A DNA stretch of 64,000 bases from Poindextera sp035294785 (GCA_035294785.1 DATGKF010000008.1:1-64000), one strand, 5' to 3'; numbered from the stretch's first letter, positions 25,673-34,599 are shown. The notes: a model not told the origin generated them from the sequence alone. Made by a program: numbers and translations.

Positions 25673-26500
25673 TCAGGCGGCCGCATGCGCGGCCGGGTTG
25701 AGGGCGTAGAAGCCGCGCCGGCCGGGCACCGGCCGCAGCGCGTCGTTGGCGCTTTGCGCCGTCTCGTCGAGGCCGAGCACCAGCCAGCCGTCCTCGGGCA
25801 GCGCGCGGGCCAGTTGCTCGAGCACGCGCCGCGCGGTCGCCTCGTCGAGCGAGGAGACCACGTTGCGGCAGAAGATCACGTCGAACTGGCCGAGCGTGCG
25901 AAGGTCGGCCAACAGGTTGACGCGGCGCCAGCGGATCATCTGCCGCAGCCTCGGGGAAATCGACCAGAGGTCGCCGTCCTTGCGGAAATACCGCACGAGC
26001 AGACGAATGGGCAGGCCGCGCTGAACCTCGAACTGGCTGTAGAGGCCGCCTTGCGCTTTCTCCAGCGCCCGCTCCGAAAGGTCGGAGCCGAAGAGCTCGA
26101 CGTTGAGCCCCGGCAGCTTGGCCCGTTCGTCCTCGACGATCATCGCCAGCGAGTAGGGCTCCTGGCCCCCGCCACAGGCCGCTGACCAGATGCGGATGGG
26201 CTTGTTCCCGCGCGCGGCCGCCAGGGCCGGCAGGATCTCTTCGCGGAAGGCGCGGAACGGCGCGCGATCGCGGAAGAACGAGGTCTCGGCGTTGGTGAGG
26301 GCTTCGGTCGCCGACCACATCAGCCGGTCGTCGCGCTTGTCGCGGATCGCCTGCACCAGGTCGGGCAGACTGGAGAAGCCGGCGCGGCGCGCGACCGGGC
26401 CGAGCGCCGTCTCGATCTGGTAGGTCTTGTCCGGGTCGATCACGACGCCGGATCGCGCATGAACCAGGGCGCGGACCGTCTCGACGTCTTCGGGCCTCAT
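25673..26500 (-). CDS. cheR: CheR-type protein-glutamate methyltransferase
   Basis: 275 aa. The N-terminal helical CheR domain (MRPEDVETVRALVHARSGVV) is followed by a SAM-dependent methyltransferase domain with IRIWSAACGGGQEPYSLAM (SAM site), LFGSDLSERALEKA and FDVIFCRNV. It would methylate glutamates on a chemoreceptor or a similar target. The ATG overlaps the stop of the CheY-like gene (4 bases). No chemoreceptor or cheA/cheW gene is nearby, so it belongs to the chpT-cheY-cheR group rather than a full chemotaxis operon. Confidence 0.92.
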   Translation of the reverse strand: MRPEDVETVRALVHARSGVVIDPDKTYQIETALGPVARRAGFSSLPDLVQAIRDKRDDRLMWSATEALTNAETSFFRDRAPFRAFREEILPALAAARGNKPIRIWSAACGGGQEPYSLAMIVEDERAKLPGLNVELFGSDLSERALEKAQGGLYSQFEVQRGLPIRLLVRYFRKDGDLWSISPRLRQMIRWRRVNLLADLRTLGQFDVIFCRNVVSSLDEATARRVLEQLARALPEDGWLVLGLDETAQSANDALRPVPGRRGFYALNPAAHAAA

Positions 26501-26865
26501 GCGACGAGCCCCGCCTCGACCAGCTTGGCCTCCAGGATGTCGCCGTCGAACGGCTTCATGATGTATTCGTCCGCGCCGGCGTCCAACGCCTGGGCGATGT
26601 GTTCGAGGTCGTTCTCGACGGTGCAGAAGACGACGACGGGCGTGTGCCCGTCCGGCTCGCGCCGCAGTTCGCGCAGGAACGTCAGCCCGTCCATGACCGG
26701 CATGTTCCAGTCGAGCAGAATCGCCTCGGGCATGGCCGTCCTGCACCAGGCCATCGCCTCCATGCCGTCGGACGCCTCCGCGATCTCGAAGCCGAGATCC
26801 TCGAGGATGCGGCGTGCGACCTTGCGAATGACGCGGCTATCGTCGACGACCAGACAGGTCTTCAC
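26497..26865 (-). CDS. CheY-like single-domain response regulator
   Basis: 122 aa, a stand-alone receiver domain. VVDDSRVIRKVARRIL carries the acidic pair near residues 8-9, LLDWNMPVMDGL the phospho-acceptor Asp near residue 52, and EYIMKPFD the conserved Lys. There is no output domain. The start is a GTG at 26865. It lies between chpT and cheR, an order I recall from Caulobacter, and may be a phosphorylation sink or a diffusible effector acting on the flagellar motor. Confidence 0.9.
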   Translation of the reverse strand: MKTCLVVDDSRVIRKVARRILEDLGFEIAEASDGMEAMAWCRTAMPEAILLDWNMPVMDGLTFLRELRREPDGHTPVVVFCTVENDLEHIAQALDAGADEYIMKPFDGDILEAKLVEAGLVA

Positions 26866-26949
26866 GGGGGCTTCCGGGCTCCGGCGGGCAATGAGGGCCC
26901 TTTCTCGCGCCCCTAGGTTAAGGAGCCGTATGGCCGGTTGAGAATCCCG

Positions 26950-27624
26950 CTATTCGCGCGGCAGGAGCGCGCGGATCACGACAGCGCCCTCGCCCGCCTC
27001 AACCTCGAGCTGCCCGCCGCCGGCCTTGATCAGGGCGTGCACGTAGAAGGCCTGCACCCAGTGTCCGGCGAGGCGCTCGCCCAGCGGCAGGCCCAGAAGT
27101 CCATCCGTCGCTTCCGGCCGCAGCATCGCGCGCGCGCCCTCGGCGCGGACCACCACCTCGGTCCGTTCGCCCGCCTCCGCGACGCTCACCCGCGCGACGC
27201 CGCCGGTGGCGACCGCCCCGGCGCCGATCTGGGCGAGGTTCAGCAACACCCGCGCCGTCAGCTTCGGCGCGCTCTGCGCCGCGACCGCCCACTCCAGCTG
27301 CACGCGCCCGCTCGCAATCACGTCGCGGGCCAGCGCTTCCAGCGCGCGGACGTCGAACGTCTCGGCCGCGGCGGACGCGCCATAGGCGATCCGATCGAAG
27401 GCCAGCGCCGCCGCCAGCTTGCGTCCGCTGGCCGAGATCAGCGCCAGGGCGTCCTCGCGCAGGTCTTCGTTGTCGGGATCCTCCAGCATGTCCAGGCCGG
27501 TGATGATGGCGCCGGCGGGGGCGATCAGGTCGTGGCAGAGCTTGCCGGCGAGTTGGGCCGCGAGCTCGTGCAGAGCGGGCGGCTCCGGGGCGTGGGCGAG
27601 GCGCGACGGCTGGGCTTCTGTCAT
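26950..27624 (-). CDS. chpT: Histidine phosphotransferase ChpT
   Basis: 224 aa. ChpT passes phosphate from the hybrid kinase CckA to the receivers CtrA and CpdR. The helix LAAQLAGKLCHDLIAPAGAI holds the phosphorylated His in LCHDLIAP, followed by GLDMLEDP and a degenerate ATPase-like C-terminal domain (LPLGERLAGHWVQAFYVHAL, then IKAGGGQLEVEAGEGAV). The homology and length (about 225 aa) match Caulobacter ChpT. A CtrA box elsewhere in this window (9518-9532) fits an active CtrA pathway. Confidence 0.92.
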   Translation of the reverse strand: MTEAQPSRLAHAPEPPALHELAAQLAGKLCHDLIAPAGAIITGLDMLEDPDNEDLREDALALISASGRKLAAALAFDRIAYGASAAAETFDVRALEALARDVIASGRVQLEWAVAAQSAPKLTARVLLNLAQIGAGAVATGGVARVSVAEAGERTEVVVRAEGARAMLRPEATDGLLGLPLGERLAGHWVQAFYVHALIKAGGGQLEVEAGEGAVVIRALLPRE

Positions 27625-27720
27625 GCGGCGGGACTTCCGGACCGGGCCTTGATAGGGCCGCGACCGTGGCCTGATTTGCCGCTTTCGCAAACGGGGCGTC
27701 CATGCCAGACAGGCGCCCGC

Positions 27721-28524
27721 ATGACCACCACGGACAGCTTCGAGCCGCCGGCGTCGGCGGCATCGGCCGAGATCGGCGCCCGCCTGGCTGAGATGTGCGA
27801 GGCCGCCGGCCGCATCATCCTGCCGCTCTGGCGGACCGAGGTCACGGTCGAGGAAAAGAGCGACAAGAGCCCGGTCACAGAAGCCGACCAGCGCGGCGAA
27901 GCGCTGATCCTGGAGGCGCTGGCCAAGGCCTTCCCCGACGTTCCCGTGGTCGCCGAGGAAACGGTGGCCGCGTCGGGGGCGCCGACGGAGATCGCCCGCC
28001 GCTTCTTCCTGGTCGATCCGCTGGACGGCACCAAGGCGTTCGTGCGCGGCGAGGCGCACTTCACCGTCAACATCGGCCTGGTCGAGGATGGCGTCCCCGT
28101 GGCCGGCGCGGTCTCCGCGCCGGCGACCGGCGAGGTCTGGTTCACCGTCGCGGGCGGAGTCCTGAAGCGCCAGGTGGGCGAGCGCGGTGGGACGCCCGTG
28201 CGCGTTCGGCCACGCGATCCGGCCCGTGTTCTGGCGCTTACCAGCCACACGCTGAAGCCCGAGCAGATCGAGAGCCTGCAGAAGCAGTACGGCTTCACCG
28301 AGCGGCAATCGATGGACTCGTCGATGAAGCTCTGCCTGATCGCCGAAGGCGCCGCCGACGTCTATCCCCGTCATGGGCCGACCATGGAATGGGACGTCGC
28401 CGCCGCGCATGCGGTGCTGGCCGCGGCCGGCGGGCGCGTGACCGCGCCGGACGGCGAGCCCTTTCTGTACGGCAAGGTCGCCGAGGGCTTCAGGAACGGC
28501 TGGTTCGTGGCGCTCGGCGGCTAG
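27721..28524 (+). CDS. cysQ: 3'(2'),5'-bisphosphate nucleotidase CysQ (inositol monophosphatase family)
   Basis: 267 aa. The IMPase metal-site motifs are intact: VVAEE (residues of about 77-81), FLVDPLDGTKAFVRG and GPTMEWDVAAAHAVL. The DPLDGTKxF form and overall length favour CysQ, which hydrolyses phosphoadenosine phosphate left over from sulfate assimilation. A histidinol-phosphatase or inositol-phosphatase role cannot be excluded. It is divergent from chpT. The 3' region carries the 131-bp palindromic element. Confidence 0.85.
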   Translation: MTTTDSFEPPASAASAEIGARLAEMCEAAGRIILPLWRTEVTVEEKSDKSPVTEADQRGEALILEALAKAFPDVPVVAEETVAASGAPTEIARRFFLVDPLDGTKAFVRGEAHFTVNIGLVEDGVPVAGAVSAPATGEVWFTVAGGVLKRQVGERGGTPVRVRPRDPARVLALTSHTLKPEQIESLQKQYGFTERQSMDSSMKLCLIAEGAADVYPRHGPTMEWDVAAAHAVLAAAGGRVTAPDGEPFLYGKVAEGFRNGWFVALGG

Positions 28525-28558
28525 CGCACACGGGTTCGGCGCCGCCGGGCAGTGAGGC

Positions 28559-28689
28559 CCGCGGCGTTCGGTGCGAAGTGTTCCTGAAACGCAGGAAACA
28601 ACAACAATAACAATAACAACAACAATTTAGCCTGCGCCGGCGAAAGCACGCTCTCGCCAAACAGGAACACTTCACATCGTACGCCGCGG
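28559..28689 (+). ncRNA. 131-bp imperfect palindrome with an (AAY)10 loop: candidate structured RNA or non-autonomous element
   Basis: Arms of 28 nt (28559-28586 and 28662-28689) pair as RNA with 25 Watson-Crick pairs, one G-U and two mismatches, each beginning and ending in CCGCGG. Inside, CGCAGG (28590-28595) pairs with CCTGCG (28631-28636) and closes a loop whose bases 28597-28626 are ten consecutive A-A-C/A-A-T triplets. A third small hairpin is possible at 28639-28658 (GGCGA with TCGCC). The element lies between the convergent cysQ and small-membrane-protein genes. No target-site duplication, T-tract or promoter is obvious. A separate weak hairpin (28716-28738) lies just to its right. 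Confidence 0.5.
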
Positions 28690-28754
28690 ACTTGACGAGC
28701 ATTAAACCACAGCCAAAGGGGCGCTCAGGACGCTCCTTAGCGGGGGCCCGTGCG

Positions 28755-28982
28755 TCAGTCGCGGTCGATGTCGTCGTAGCCCTTGCGCGACGAATAGAAG
28801 GCCAGCCACATCAGCCCGCCGCCAAGCAGCAGCGTCATGCCGCCGGCCAAACCGAGAGCGATGTAGCCATGCACGCTGATGGCCGTGTCGCCCGAGAGGC
28901 GCCAGGCGGCGAAGAGCCCCCACACGGCGAACGCCAGCATGGCCGCCAGCACCACGACCAGCAGAATGGTCGGCGCCTTCAT
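28755..28982 (-). CDS. Small two-helix membrane protein, hypothetical
   Basis: 75 aa with two transmembrane helices (about residues 4-27 and 39-63) separated by a short loop (RLSGDTAISVHG). It ends in a charged C-terminus (SSRKGYDDIDRD). The ATG at 28982 precedes APTILLVVVLAAML. The function is not recognised. It is divergent from the MFS transporter gene, and its 3' side faces the palindromic element. Confidence 0.7.
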   Translation of the reverse strand: MKAPTILLVVVLAAMLAFAVWGLFAAWRLSGDTAISVHGYIALGLAGGMTLLLGGGLMWLAFYSSRKGYDDIDRD

Positions 28983-29106
28983 GTGTTGGCTCCTCGCCTC
29001 GCCGCCCCAACGTGGGGCTTGGCGCCCGCCGCGGCAAGCGTGGCGGCCTTCCACCGCGGCTGGCGCGGGTGTTAGACCTTCGCCGAGGGTCTTGGGGGAA
29101 ACGCGG

Positions 29107-30786
29107 ATGGCCGACAGCATCGCCGACGGCGCGCCGCACGCCGTCCTGCCGACCACATCGATGCGCACCGTGGTCGCCGCCTCCTGCGCCTCGACGGCGT
29201 TCGAGTGGTACGATTTCTTCGTCTTCGGCAGTCTGCTGACGATCATATCGAAGAACTTCTTCTCCCAGCTGGGGCCCACCGCCGGACAGATCGCGGCGCT
29301 CGCTCTGTTCGGCGTGGGCTTCGCGTTTCGCCCGCTCGGCGCGCTCATCTTCGGCCGGGTCGGCGACCGCTTCGGGCGCAAAGCGGCCTTCCTGATCTGC
29401 GTCTCGATCATGGCCGCGGCCACCTTCGGCATCGGCCTCCTGCCGACCGCCGCCCAGGCGCCCGTGCTGGCGCCGGTGCTGTTGATCGTGCTTCGGGTGC
29501 TGCAGGGCACCGCGCTCGGCGGCCAGTACGGCGGGGCGGCGATCTATGTGGCCGAGCACTCGCCGCCCGAGCGCCGCGGCTACACCACCGGCTGGGTGCA
29601 GACCTCGGCCGCGTTCGGGCTGGTCGCCGCGCTCGGCGTCATTTTCATCACCCGCCGCGCGCTCGGCGAGACGGCGTTCACGGCGGCGACCTGGACGGGC
29701 GGGTGGCGCATTCCGTTCTTCGTCTCGATCGGGCTGGTGGCCATCTCGATCTGGATGCGCACGAAGCTCTCGGAAAGTCCGGCGTTCCAGCAGCTTCGCG
29801 CGGCGGGCGGCGCGAGCCGCGCGCCTTTCGTCGAAGCGTTCGGGCGCTGGCCCAACCTCAAGCTCGTGCTCATCGCCTTCTTCTGCCTGATGTGCGTGCA
29901 GGGGGCCTACTGGTACACGGTCTTCTTCTACATCGACGTCTTCATGGAGCGGTTCCTCAAGGTCGAGGGCGACTTCGCCAACCTCCTGATCATGACCGCC
30001 GCGGTGATCAGCGCGCCGCTCTACGTCTTCTTCGGCTGGCTGTCGGACCGGGTCGGCCGCAAACCGGTGATGTGGGCGGCGATGGTGCTCGGGCTCGTCA
30101 CCCTCTACCCGGGCTTTCAGCTCCTGAGCGCCGCGGCCAACCCAGCGCTGGTCGAGGCGGTCAGGCGGACGCCGGTCACGGTCGTCGCCGACCCGGCCGA
30201 CTGCTCCTCGCAGTTCGATCTCACCGGCAAGGCGAAGTTCCTCTCCAGTTGCGACATCGCCAAGGCCGCTTTGACGAACAGCGGCGTGAGCTACCAGAAC
30301 CAGGCGGGCCCCGCCGGCCAGCCGGCCGTCGTGCACGTCGGCGGCGCGGCCGTCGTCTCGGTCGATGCGCGCAAGCTCGCGCCGCCCGACCAGAAGGCGG
30401 CCACCGCGAAGATCGCCGGGGCGTTGAGCGCCGCGCTGAAGGGGGCCGGGTATCCTTCCAAGTCCGATCCCGCGCGCCGCAACGGCTGGCTGATGCTGGC
30501 GGTGATGGTCGTCTTCACCGTCGCGGCGACGGCGCTCTACGGGCCGATGGCGGCGGCGCTGACCGAGCTCTTTCCCACCCGCGTCCGCTACACGGCGATG
30601 TCGCTGCCCTATCACCTGGGCACGGGCTGGATCGGCGGCTTTCAGCCAGTGATGTCCTTCTCGATCGTGGTCGCCACCGGCAACATCTACGCCGGCCTCT
30701 GGTACCCGATCGTCTTCACGGCCATCAGCGTGGTCACGGCGATCTTCTTCCTGCCGGAGACGCGCGGCCGCTCCCTGACCGCCTAG
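29107..30786 (+). CDS. MFS transporter, metabolite:H+ symporter type, with a large inserted loop
   Basis: 559 aa. Twelve transmembrane helices with MFS signatures GRVGDRFGRKAAF (loop 2-3) and GWLSDRVGRKPVMW (loop 8-9). The start STAFEWYDFFVFGSL is typical of the MHS/ProP-like branch. Residues of about 343-458 form a soluble insert between helices, with two cysteines (ADCSS and SSCDIAK) that could pair in the periplasm. The substrate is unknown, probably an organic acid or compatible solute. The 3' end overlaps ribF by 4 bases in convergent orientation. Confidence 0.88.
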   Translation: MADSIADGAPHAVLPTTSMRTVVAASCASTAFEWYDFFVFGSLLTIISKNFFSQLGPTAGQIAALALFGVGFAFRPLGALIFGRVGDRFGRKAAFLICVSIMAAATFGIGLLPTAAQAPVLAPVLLIVLRVLQGTALGGQYGGAAIYVAEHSPPERRGYTTGWVQTSAAFGLVAALGVIFITRRALGETAFTAATWTGGWRIPFFVSIGLVAISIWMRTKLSESPAFQQLRAAGGASRAPFVEAFGRWPNLKLVLIAFFCLMCVQGAYWYTVFFYIDVFMERFLKVEGDFANLLIMTAAVISAPLYVFFGWLSDRVGRKPVMWAAMVLGLVTLYPGFQLLSAAANPALVEAVRRTPVTVVADPADCSSQFDLTGKAKFLSSCDIAKAALTNSGVSYQNQAGPAGQPAVVHVGGAAVVSVDARKLAPPDQKAATAKIAGALSAALKGAGYPSKSDPARRNGWLMLAVMVVFTVAATALYGPMAAALTELFPTRVRYTAMSLPYHLGTGWIGGFQPVMSFSIVVATGNIYAGLWYPIVFTAISVVTAIFFLPETRGRSLTA

Positions 30787-31718
30787 GCGCCGAGGATCGC
30801 GCGCGCCTTGGCCGCGTCGTCGGCGATGGTTCGTTTGAGCGCCTCGATGTCGTCGAACGGCAGCTCGGGCCGGATGAAGGCGACGAGCTCCGTCTCGATC
30901 GTCAGGCCATAGAGGTCCTCGTCGAAGTCGAAGAGATGCACCTCCAGCCGCGCCGCCACGAGGCCCGTGGCCGGATTCTCGCCGAAGTTGGCGACGCCCG
31001 GGACGAGGCGGCCGTCGGGCAGCCGCGTGCGCGTGGCGTATGAGCCCAGCTTCGGCCGCACATAGGCGCCGGCCGAGACGTTGGCGGTCGGGAACCCGAG
31101 CGCGCGGCCCAGGTGCTGGCCCTCGACGACGACGCCCTCCATGGCGAACGGCCGCCCGAGGATATCGGCCGCCCGCTCCGGATGGCCGGCCTTCAGCGCC
31201 TCGCGGATGGCGGTCGAGGAGTATTTCGCCGCGCCCTCGTCGCCCAGCCGCGCGGCGATGGAGACGTCGAAGCCGAAGGCGGCGCCGTAGCGGCGGAGGG
31301 CTTCAGGACTGCCGGTCCGCCCCCAGCCGAACGTCACGTCGAAGCCCGCCGAAACGTGCCGCGCGCCGAGGCCGCCGGCCAGCACGTCCCGCGCGAAGGT
31401 CTCGTCGCTCAGATGGGCCAGCGCGTCGTCGAACGGCAGCACGTACAGCACGTCCGCGCCGAGGTCGGCCAGCGCGCGCGCCTGCTGCGCGCGGGTGGTG
31501 AGCTCGAAGGGCTCGGCGTCCGGGGTGAAATACCGCCGCGGGTGCGGCTCGAAGCTGATCACGCCCAGCGGCGCGGCCGTCGCCCTGGCCGCTTCCGCGG
31601 CCAGCGCGATCACGGCGCGGTGGCCCTTGTGCACGCCGTCGAACTCGCCGAACGCGATCGCCGCGCCGCGCACGTCGGCCGGCAGGTCGCGCCATCCCTC
31701 GACGATCCGAAGCGCCAT
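30783..31718 (-). CDS. ribF: Bifunctional riboflavin kinase/FAD synthetase RibF
   Basis: 311 aa. The N-terminal FMN adenylyltransferase domain has FGEFDGVHKGHRAVI (nucleotide-binding HxGH-like site), SFEPHPRRYF and FDVTFGWGRTG. The C-terminal riboflavin kinase domain has LGRALGFPTANV, PGVANFGENPAT-type and LEVHLFDFDEDLYG motifs. It makes FMN and FAD in the cytoplasm. It follows the MaoC-family gene in the same orientation with a 5-nt gap. Confidence 0.96.
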   Translation of the reverse strand: MALRIVEGWRDLPADVRGAAIAFGEFDGVHKGHRAVIALAAEAARATAAPLGVISFEPHPRRYFTPDAEPFELTTRAQQARALADLGADVLYVLPFDDALAHLSDETFARDVLAGGLGARHVSAGFDVTFGWGRTGSPEALRRYGAAFGFDVSIAARLGDEGAAKYSSTAIREALKAGHPERAADILGRPFAMEGVVVEGQHLGRALGFPTANVSAGAYVRPKLGSYATRTRLPDGRLVPGVANFGENPATGLVAARLEVHLFDFDEDLYGLTIETELVAFIRPELPFDDIEALKRTIADDAAKARAILGA

Positions 31719-31723
31719 CGGCC

Positions 31724-32155
31724 TCAGGCGCCCCGCCGCTCGACCATCACCACCGCTTCGCCCTCGAGCACCGCCTTGCCGGCGACGAGGCAGGTGGTCT
31801 CCAGCGTCACCCGCCCCCGCTCGGCGTCGATGGCGGTCACGCTCACCCGCGCGGTCACCTCATCGCCGATACGGACCGGGCGGCGGAACCGCAGCGATTG
31901 GCTGACGTAGACCGACCCCGGCCCCGGCAGATCCATGCCGAGAATGGCCGAGACATAGGAGGCGGCCAGCATGCCGTGGGCGATGCGGCCCTTGAACGGC
32001 GTGGTCTTGGCGAAAGCTTCGTCCAGGTGCAGCGGGTTGGCGTCGCCGGAGACGGCGGCGAACGCGGCGAGATCGGCCTCGCTCACCGCGTGCACGCGCT
32101 CGGCGCTTTCGCCGATGCTGAGATCCTCAAGCCGCCGCTCGCGCAAAGCCTTCAC
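31724..32155 (-). CDS. MaoC-family (R)-hydratase
   Basis: About 143 aa, hot-dog fold. The hydratase motif is DANPLHLDEAFAKTTPFKGR followed by IAHGMLAAS, with catalytic Asp and His, matching (R)-specific enoyl-CoA hydratases. I chose the GTG at 32155 because the family homology (ERRLEDLSIGE) starts a few codons later. A GTG at 32209, overlapping the HAD gene stop, is an alternative that adds 18 Arg-rich residues. It probably acts on enoyl-CoA substrates. It lies between a HAD gene and ribF in one transcription unit. Confidence 0.85.
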   Translation of the reverse strand: MKALRERRLEDLSIGESAERVHAVSEADLAAFAAVSGDANPLHLDEAFAKTTPFKGRIAHGMLAASYVSAILGMDLPGPGSVYVSQSLRFRRPVRIGDEVTARVSVTAIDAERGRVTLETTCLVAGKAVLEGEAVVMVERRGA

Positions 32156-32205
32156 CCTCCCGAACCGTCGCGCGCGTTTTAGCCGAGCCGGCGGCCCTCG
32201 GTCGA

Positions 32206-33072
32206 TCACCAGCCGAGCGCCGCCATCGCATAGCGGGCGCGCCCGCCCTCGCGCGCGAGGAACGCCTCCAGCCGCGTGGGCTCCAGGGCCCCGTTTGCGC
32301 CCAGCAGCTCGCTCGCGTGGATGCCGTGGGCGATGAACAGCGCGTCCAGCCGCTCGGCCGCCGCGCCGGCGAGGTCGGTGGCGACGCCGTCGCCGATCGA
32401 CAGCACGCGCGTGCGGTCCAGCGGCCGTCCGCGTCGCGCCTCCGCCTCCGCCAGCGCCAGTTCGTAGATCGGCGCGTGCGGCTTGCCCGCCATGACCACC
32501 GGGCCGCCAAGGGTTTCATAGAGTTCGGCCAGCGCGCCGCCGCAGTAGATGAGCTGGGCGCCGCGCTGCACCACGCGGTCGGGGTTGGCGCAGATCATCA
32601 CCAGGCCGCGCGCCGCGCAGGGCGCAAGGCGCGCCCGGTAGTCGTCCGGCGTCTCGCGCGTGTCGTCCTCGGGGCCGGTGCAGGCGATGAAGGCGGCGTT
32701 CTCGGGGCCGGTGAAGGCGAGGCCGAGGCCCTCGTACAGCGGGGCGTCGCGGGCCGGCCCGATCGCCCAGGCGGGTCCTGGCGCGCGCTCGGCCAGCAGC
32801 GTCCGCGTGGCATCGCCGGAGGTGACCAGCGCATCGAAGGTTTCCGCCGGCACGCCAAGCGCCGCCAGCTGCGGCAGCACGTCGTCGCCGGGCCGGGGCG
32901 CGTTCGAGATCAGGATGACCGGCCCGCGCTCGCCGCGGAAGCGCGCCAGGGCCGCGCAGGCTTCGGCAAAGCGCTCGCGGCCATTGTGGACGACGCCCCA
33001 GACGTCGCAGAGCAGCGCGTCATAGTCGCCGGCGATCTCGGCGAGACCGGCGATAAGGCGGGGCGGACTCAT
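32206..33072 (-). CDS. HAD-superfamily hydrolase, TIGR01459 type
   Basis: 288 aa of the HAD-IIA (NagD-like) branch. Motif I is ALLCDVWGVVHNG (the second Asp is replaced by Trp-Gly as in this subfamily), motif II ISNAPRP and motif III/IV LSIGDGVATDLAGA. TIGR01459 proteins are alphaproteobacterial and of unknown substrate. It is the first gene of a HAD-maoC-ribF run. Confidence 0.88.
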   Translation of the reverse strand: MSPPRLIAGLAEIAGDYDALLCDVWGVVHNGRERFAEACAALARFRGERGPVILISNAPRPGDDVLPQLAALGVPAETFDALVTSGDATRTLLAERAPGPAWAIGPARDAPLYEGLGLAFTGPENAAFIACTGPEDDTRETPDDYRARLAPCAARGLVMICANPDRVVQRGAQLIYCGGALAELYETLGGPVVMAGKPHAPIYELALAEAEARRGRPLDRTRVLSIGDGVATDLAGAAAERLDALFIAHGIHASELLGANGALEPTRLEAFLAREGGRARYAMAALGW

Positions 33073-33117
33073 GCCGGCCCGCCGGTAGCGGCCGCGCCGC
33101 GCGGGGTCAACCGCGCT

Positions 33118-33816
33118 TCAGCGCACCAGCCGCGCGTCGGTCAGCGAGAGCACGTCGCGCCGCACGCGCGCGTCGGCGACGACGGCGCCGCAGTCCGCGC
33201 CCGTCAGATCGCGCCTCAGCGGCATCCGCAGCGTGAAGGTGGGCCAGTCGAAGCGCCACTCGGGCGTGGGCGCGCAGCCGGCCGGCGTGGCGGCGTCCAG
33301 CGCCTCCTGATCGGCGTCCGAGCGATGCATGATGTCGACCGCTTTCCAGTGCAGCTTTTCGAGTCGGAACAGGCGCTGGTCGTCGCCCGATTTCACCGCC
33401 TTGAGCGTGAAGCCGAGGAAGTCGACGCCCGGGCGCTCAATCAGCACCGGCCGCGGCGGGGCGGTCGTCGCCCAATGGCCGGCGAGGCCGGGCGCATCGT
33501 CGATCCAAAGGCCGAGGCGAAGCGTCGCCGGCGGCTCGAGGAAGAAGATGATCGGAAAACCGCGGTCGTGGCGGCCGTGCCGGTCCGCCCAGTGGGTCGA
33601 ATAGAAGGCGTAGTACCAGTGATGACCGGCGAAGACGCCAAGGTCGGCGTTGTCGACGACGCGGCACCGGCGGTTCGAGGGCACGATGCCCGGCGCACAG
33701 CGCAGTTCGATCTGCGCCAGCGGCTGGGCGGGCAGCATAGCCGCGGCGACCGCAGGCGTCGCGACCGCGCAGGCAAGCACGCTCGCCGCCGCCCACCGCC
33801 ATGCCGGGTTGGCCAT
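33118..33816 (-). CDS. Hypothetical secreted protein
   Basis: 232 aa. A signal peptide covers residues 1-25 (WAAASVLACAVATPAVAAA), followed by a soluble domain with four cysteines that may form two disulfides (RCAPG, RRCRVV, GCAPT and ADCGAV). Aromatic-rich strands (HHWYYAFYSTHWADRH) are present. I do not recognise the family. It stands alone, in the same orientation as the HAD gene. Confidence 0.7.
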   Translation of the reverse strand: MANPAWRWAAASVLACAVATPAVAAAMLPAQPLAQIELRCAPGIVPSNRRCRVVDNADLGVFAGHHWYYAFYSTHWADRHGRHDRGFPIIFFLEPPATLRLGLWIDDAPGLAGHWATTAPPRPVLIERPGVDFLGFTLKAVKSGDDQRLFRLEKLHWKAVDIMHRSDADQEALDAATPAGCAPTPEWRFDWPTFTLRMPLRRDLTGADCGAVVADARVRRDVLSLTDARLVR

Positions 33817-33883
33817 GCCGTCCTCCGCCCGCGCCCCGGCCGGGTCACTCGGTCAGCGCGGCGGGGCTGTCAAGCGCGCGGCG

Positions 33884-34336
33884 TCAGTCCTCGCGCGTCT
33901 GCCGGAACAGGTTCGGCTTGCCCTCGGCGTTGAGCCCGAGCATCCCTTCGATGCGGTCGAGGTCGATGATCAGTCCCCCGCCCTTGCGCTCGGGATCGGC
34001 GCGCTGCTCGACCTCGGGCGCGGCTTCATAGACGCGGTCGCGCTCGGCGGGGTCGGCGGCGATGCGCGCCCGCCCGGCGATCTGCAAGATCACGCGCTTG
34101 GGCCCATCGCGATAAAGCAGCGCCACGTCGGGATTCACCTTGACGCCCTCGACCGTCGCGCCTTCCAGCCGCCGCGCCCAAAAGCCCAGCTGGTCGTCGC
34201 CGATCGCCTGCAGCGAGCCGCGGAAACTCATGCGCGGCTTGCCGTCGGCGGTCACGACCGCGATCAGCATGGGCGTGCCGTTGGCCAGCGCCCCGTTGAT
34301 GATCGCTTTCAACTCGTCCCCGAGCACGATGCTCAT
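33884..34336 (-). CDS. Pyridoxamine 5'-phosphate oxidase-family protein
   Basis: 150 aa with a flavin-binding split-barrel fold: LIAVVTADGKPRMSFRGSL, then LGFWARRLEGATVEG and VALLYRDGPKRVILQIAG. These resemble the PPOX-class proteins that bind FMN or F420. It is too short and divergent to be PdxH itself. The function is probably an FMN-dependent redox reaction or heme/flavin binding. It is divergent from the dienelactone hydrolase gene. Confidence 0.82.
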   Translation of the reverse strand: MSIVLGDELKAIINGALANGTPMLIAVVTADGKPRMSFRGSLQAIGDDQLGFWARRLEGATVEGVKVNPDVALLYRDGPKRVILQIAGRARIAADPAERDRVYEAAPEVEQRADPERKGGGLIIDLDRIEGMLGLNAEGKPNLFRQTRED

Positions 34337-34599
34337 AAGCGGCTCCCTGCCGGTTCAAACGCCTGTTTGGCGTCCTCGCACGCAGAGGCCGAGGCGGCAA
34401 GCGGCGCCCGTCGGCGGCTTCGAAATCGAGGGAAATCGGAGGCCCCGGCTGGCGTGCGCCGAGGCCTCCCGCCAGCCCGAGAACTGGGGGGTGACCGAGC
34501 CGACGCGAGGAGCTTTGGCACGCGCATGTTGCGGGTTTATGCCAAAGGAGAGACGAAGCGGCCGGCGCCGCTCGAGCGGCCCGGTCGAAGGAGGATTTC

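Noticed and set aside
28573..28626. Coding frame through the (AAY) tract
   Set aside because: The frame gives Cys/Tyr or Asn/Thr runs with no start signal; the palindromic arms explain the sequence better.
28702..30615. 637-codon minus-strand frame opposite the MFS transporter
   Set aside because: Composition is that of an antisense shadow (Arg/Asp/Glu/Gly-rich); the plus-strand transporter has clear helices and MFS motifs.
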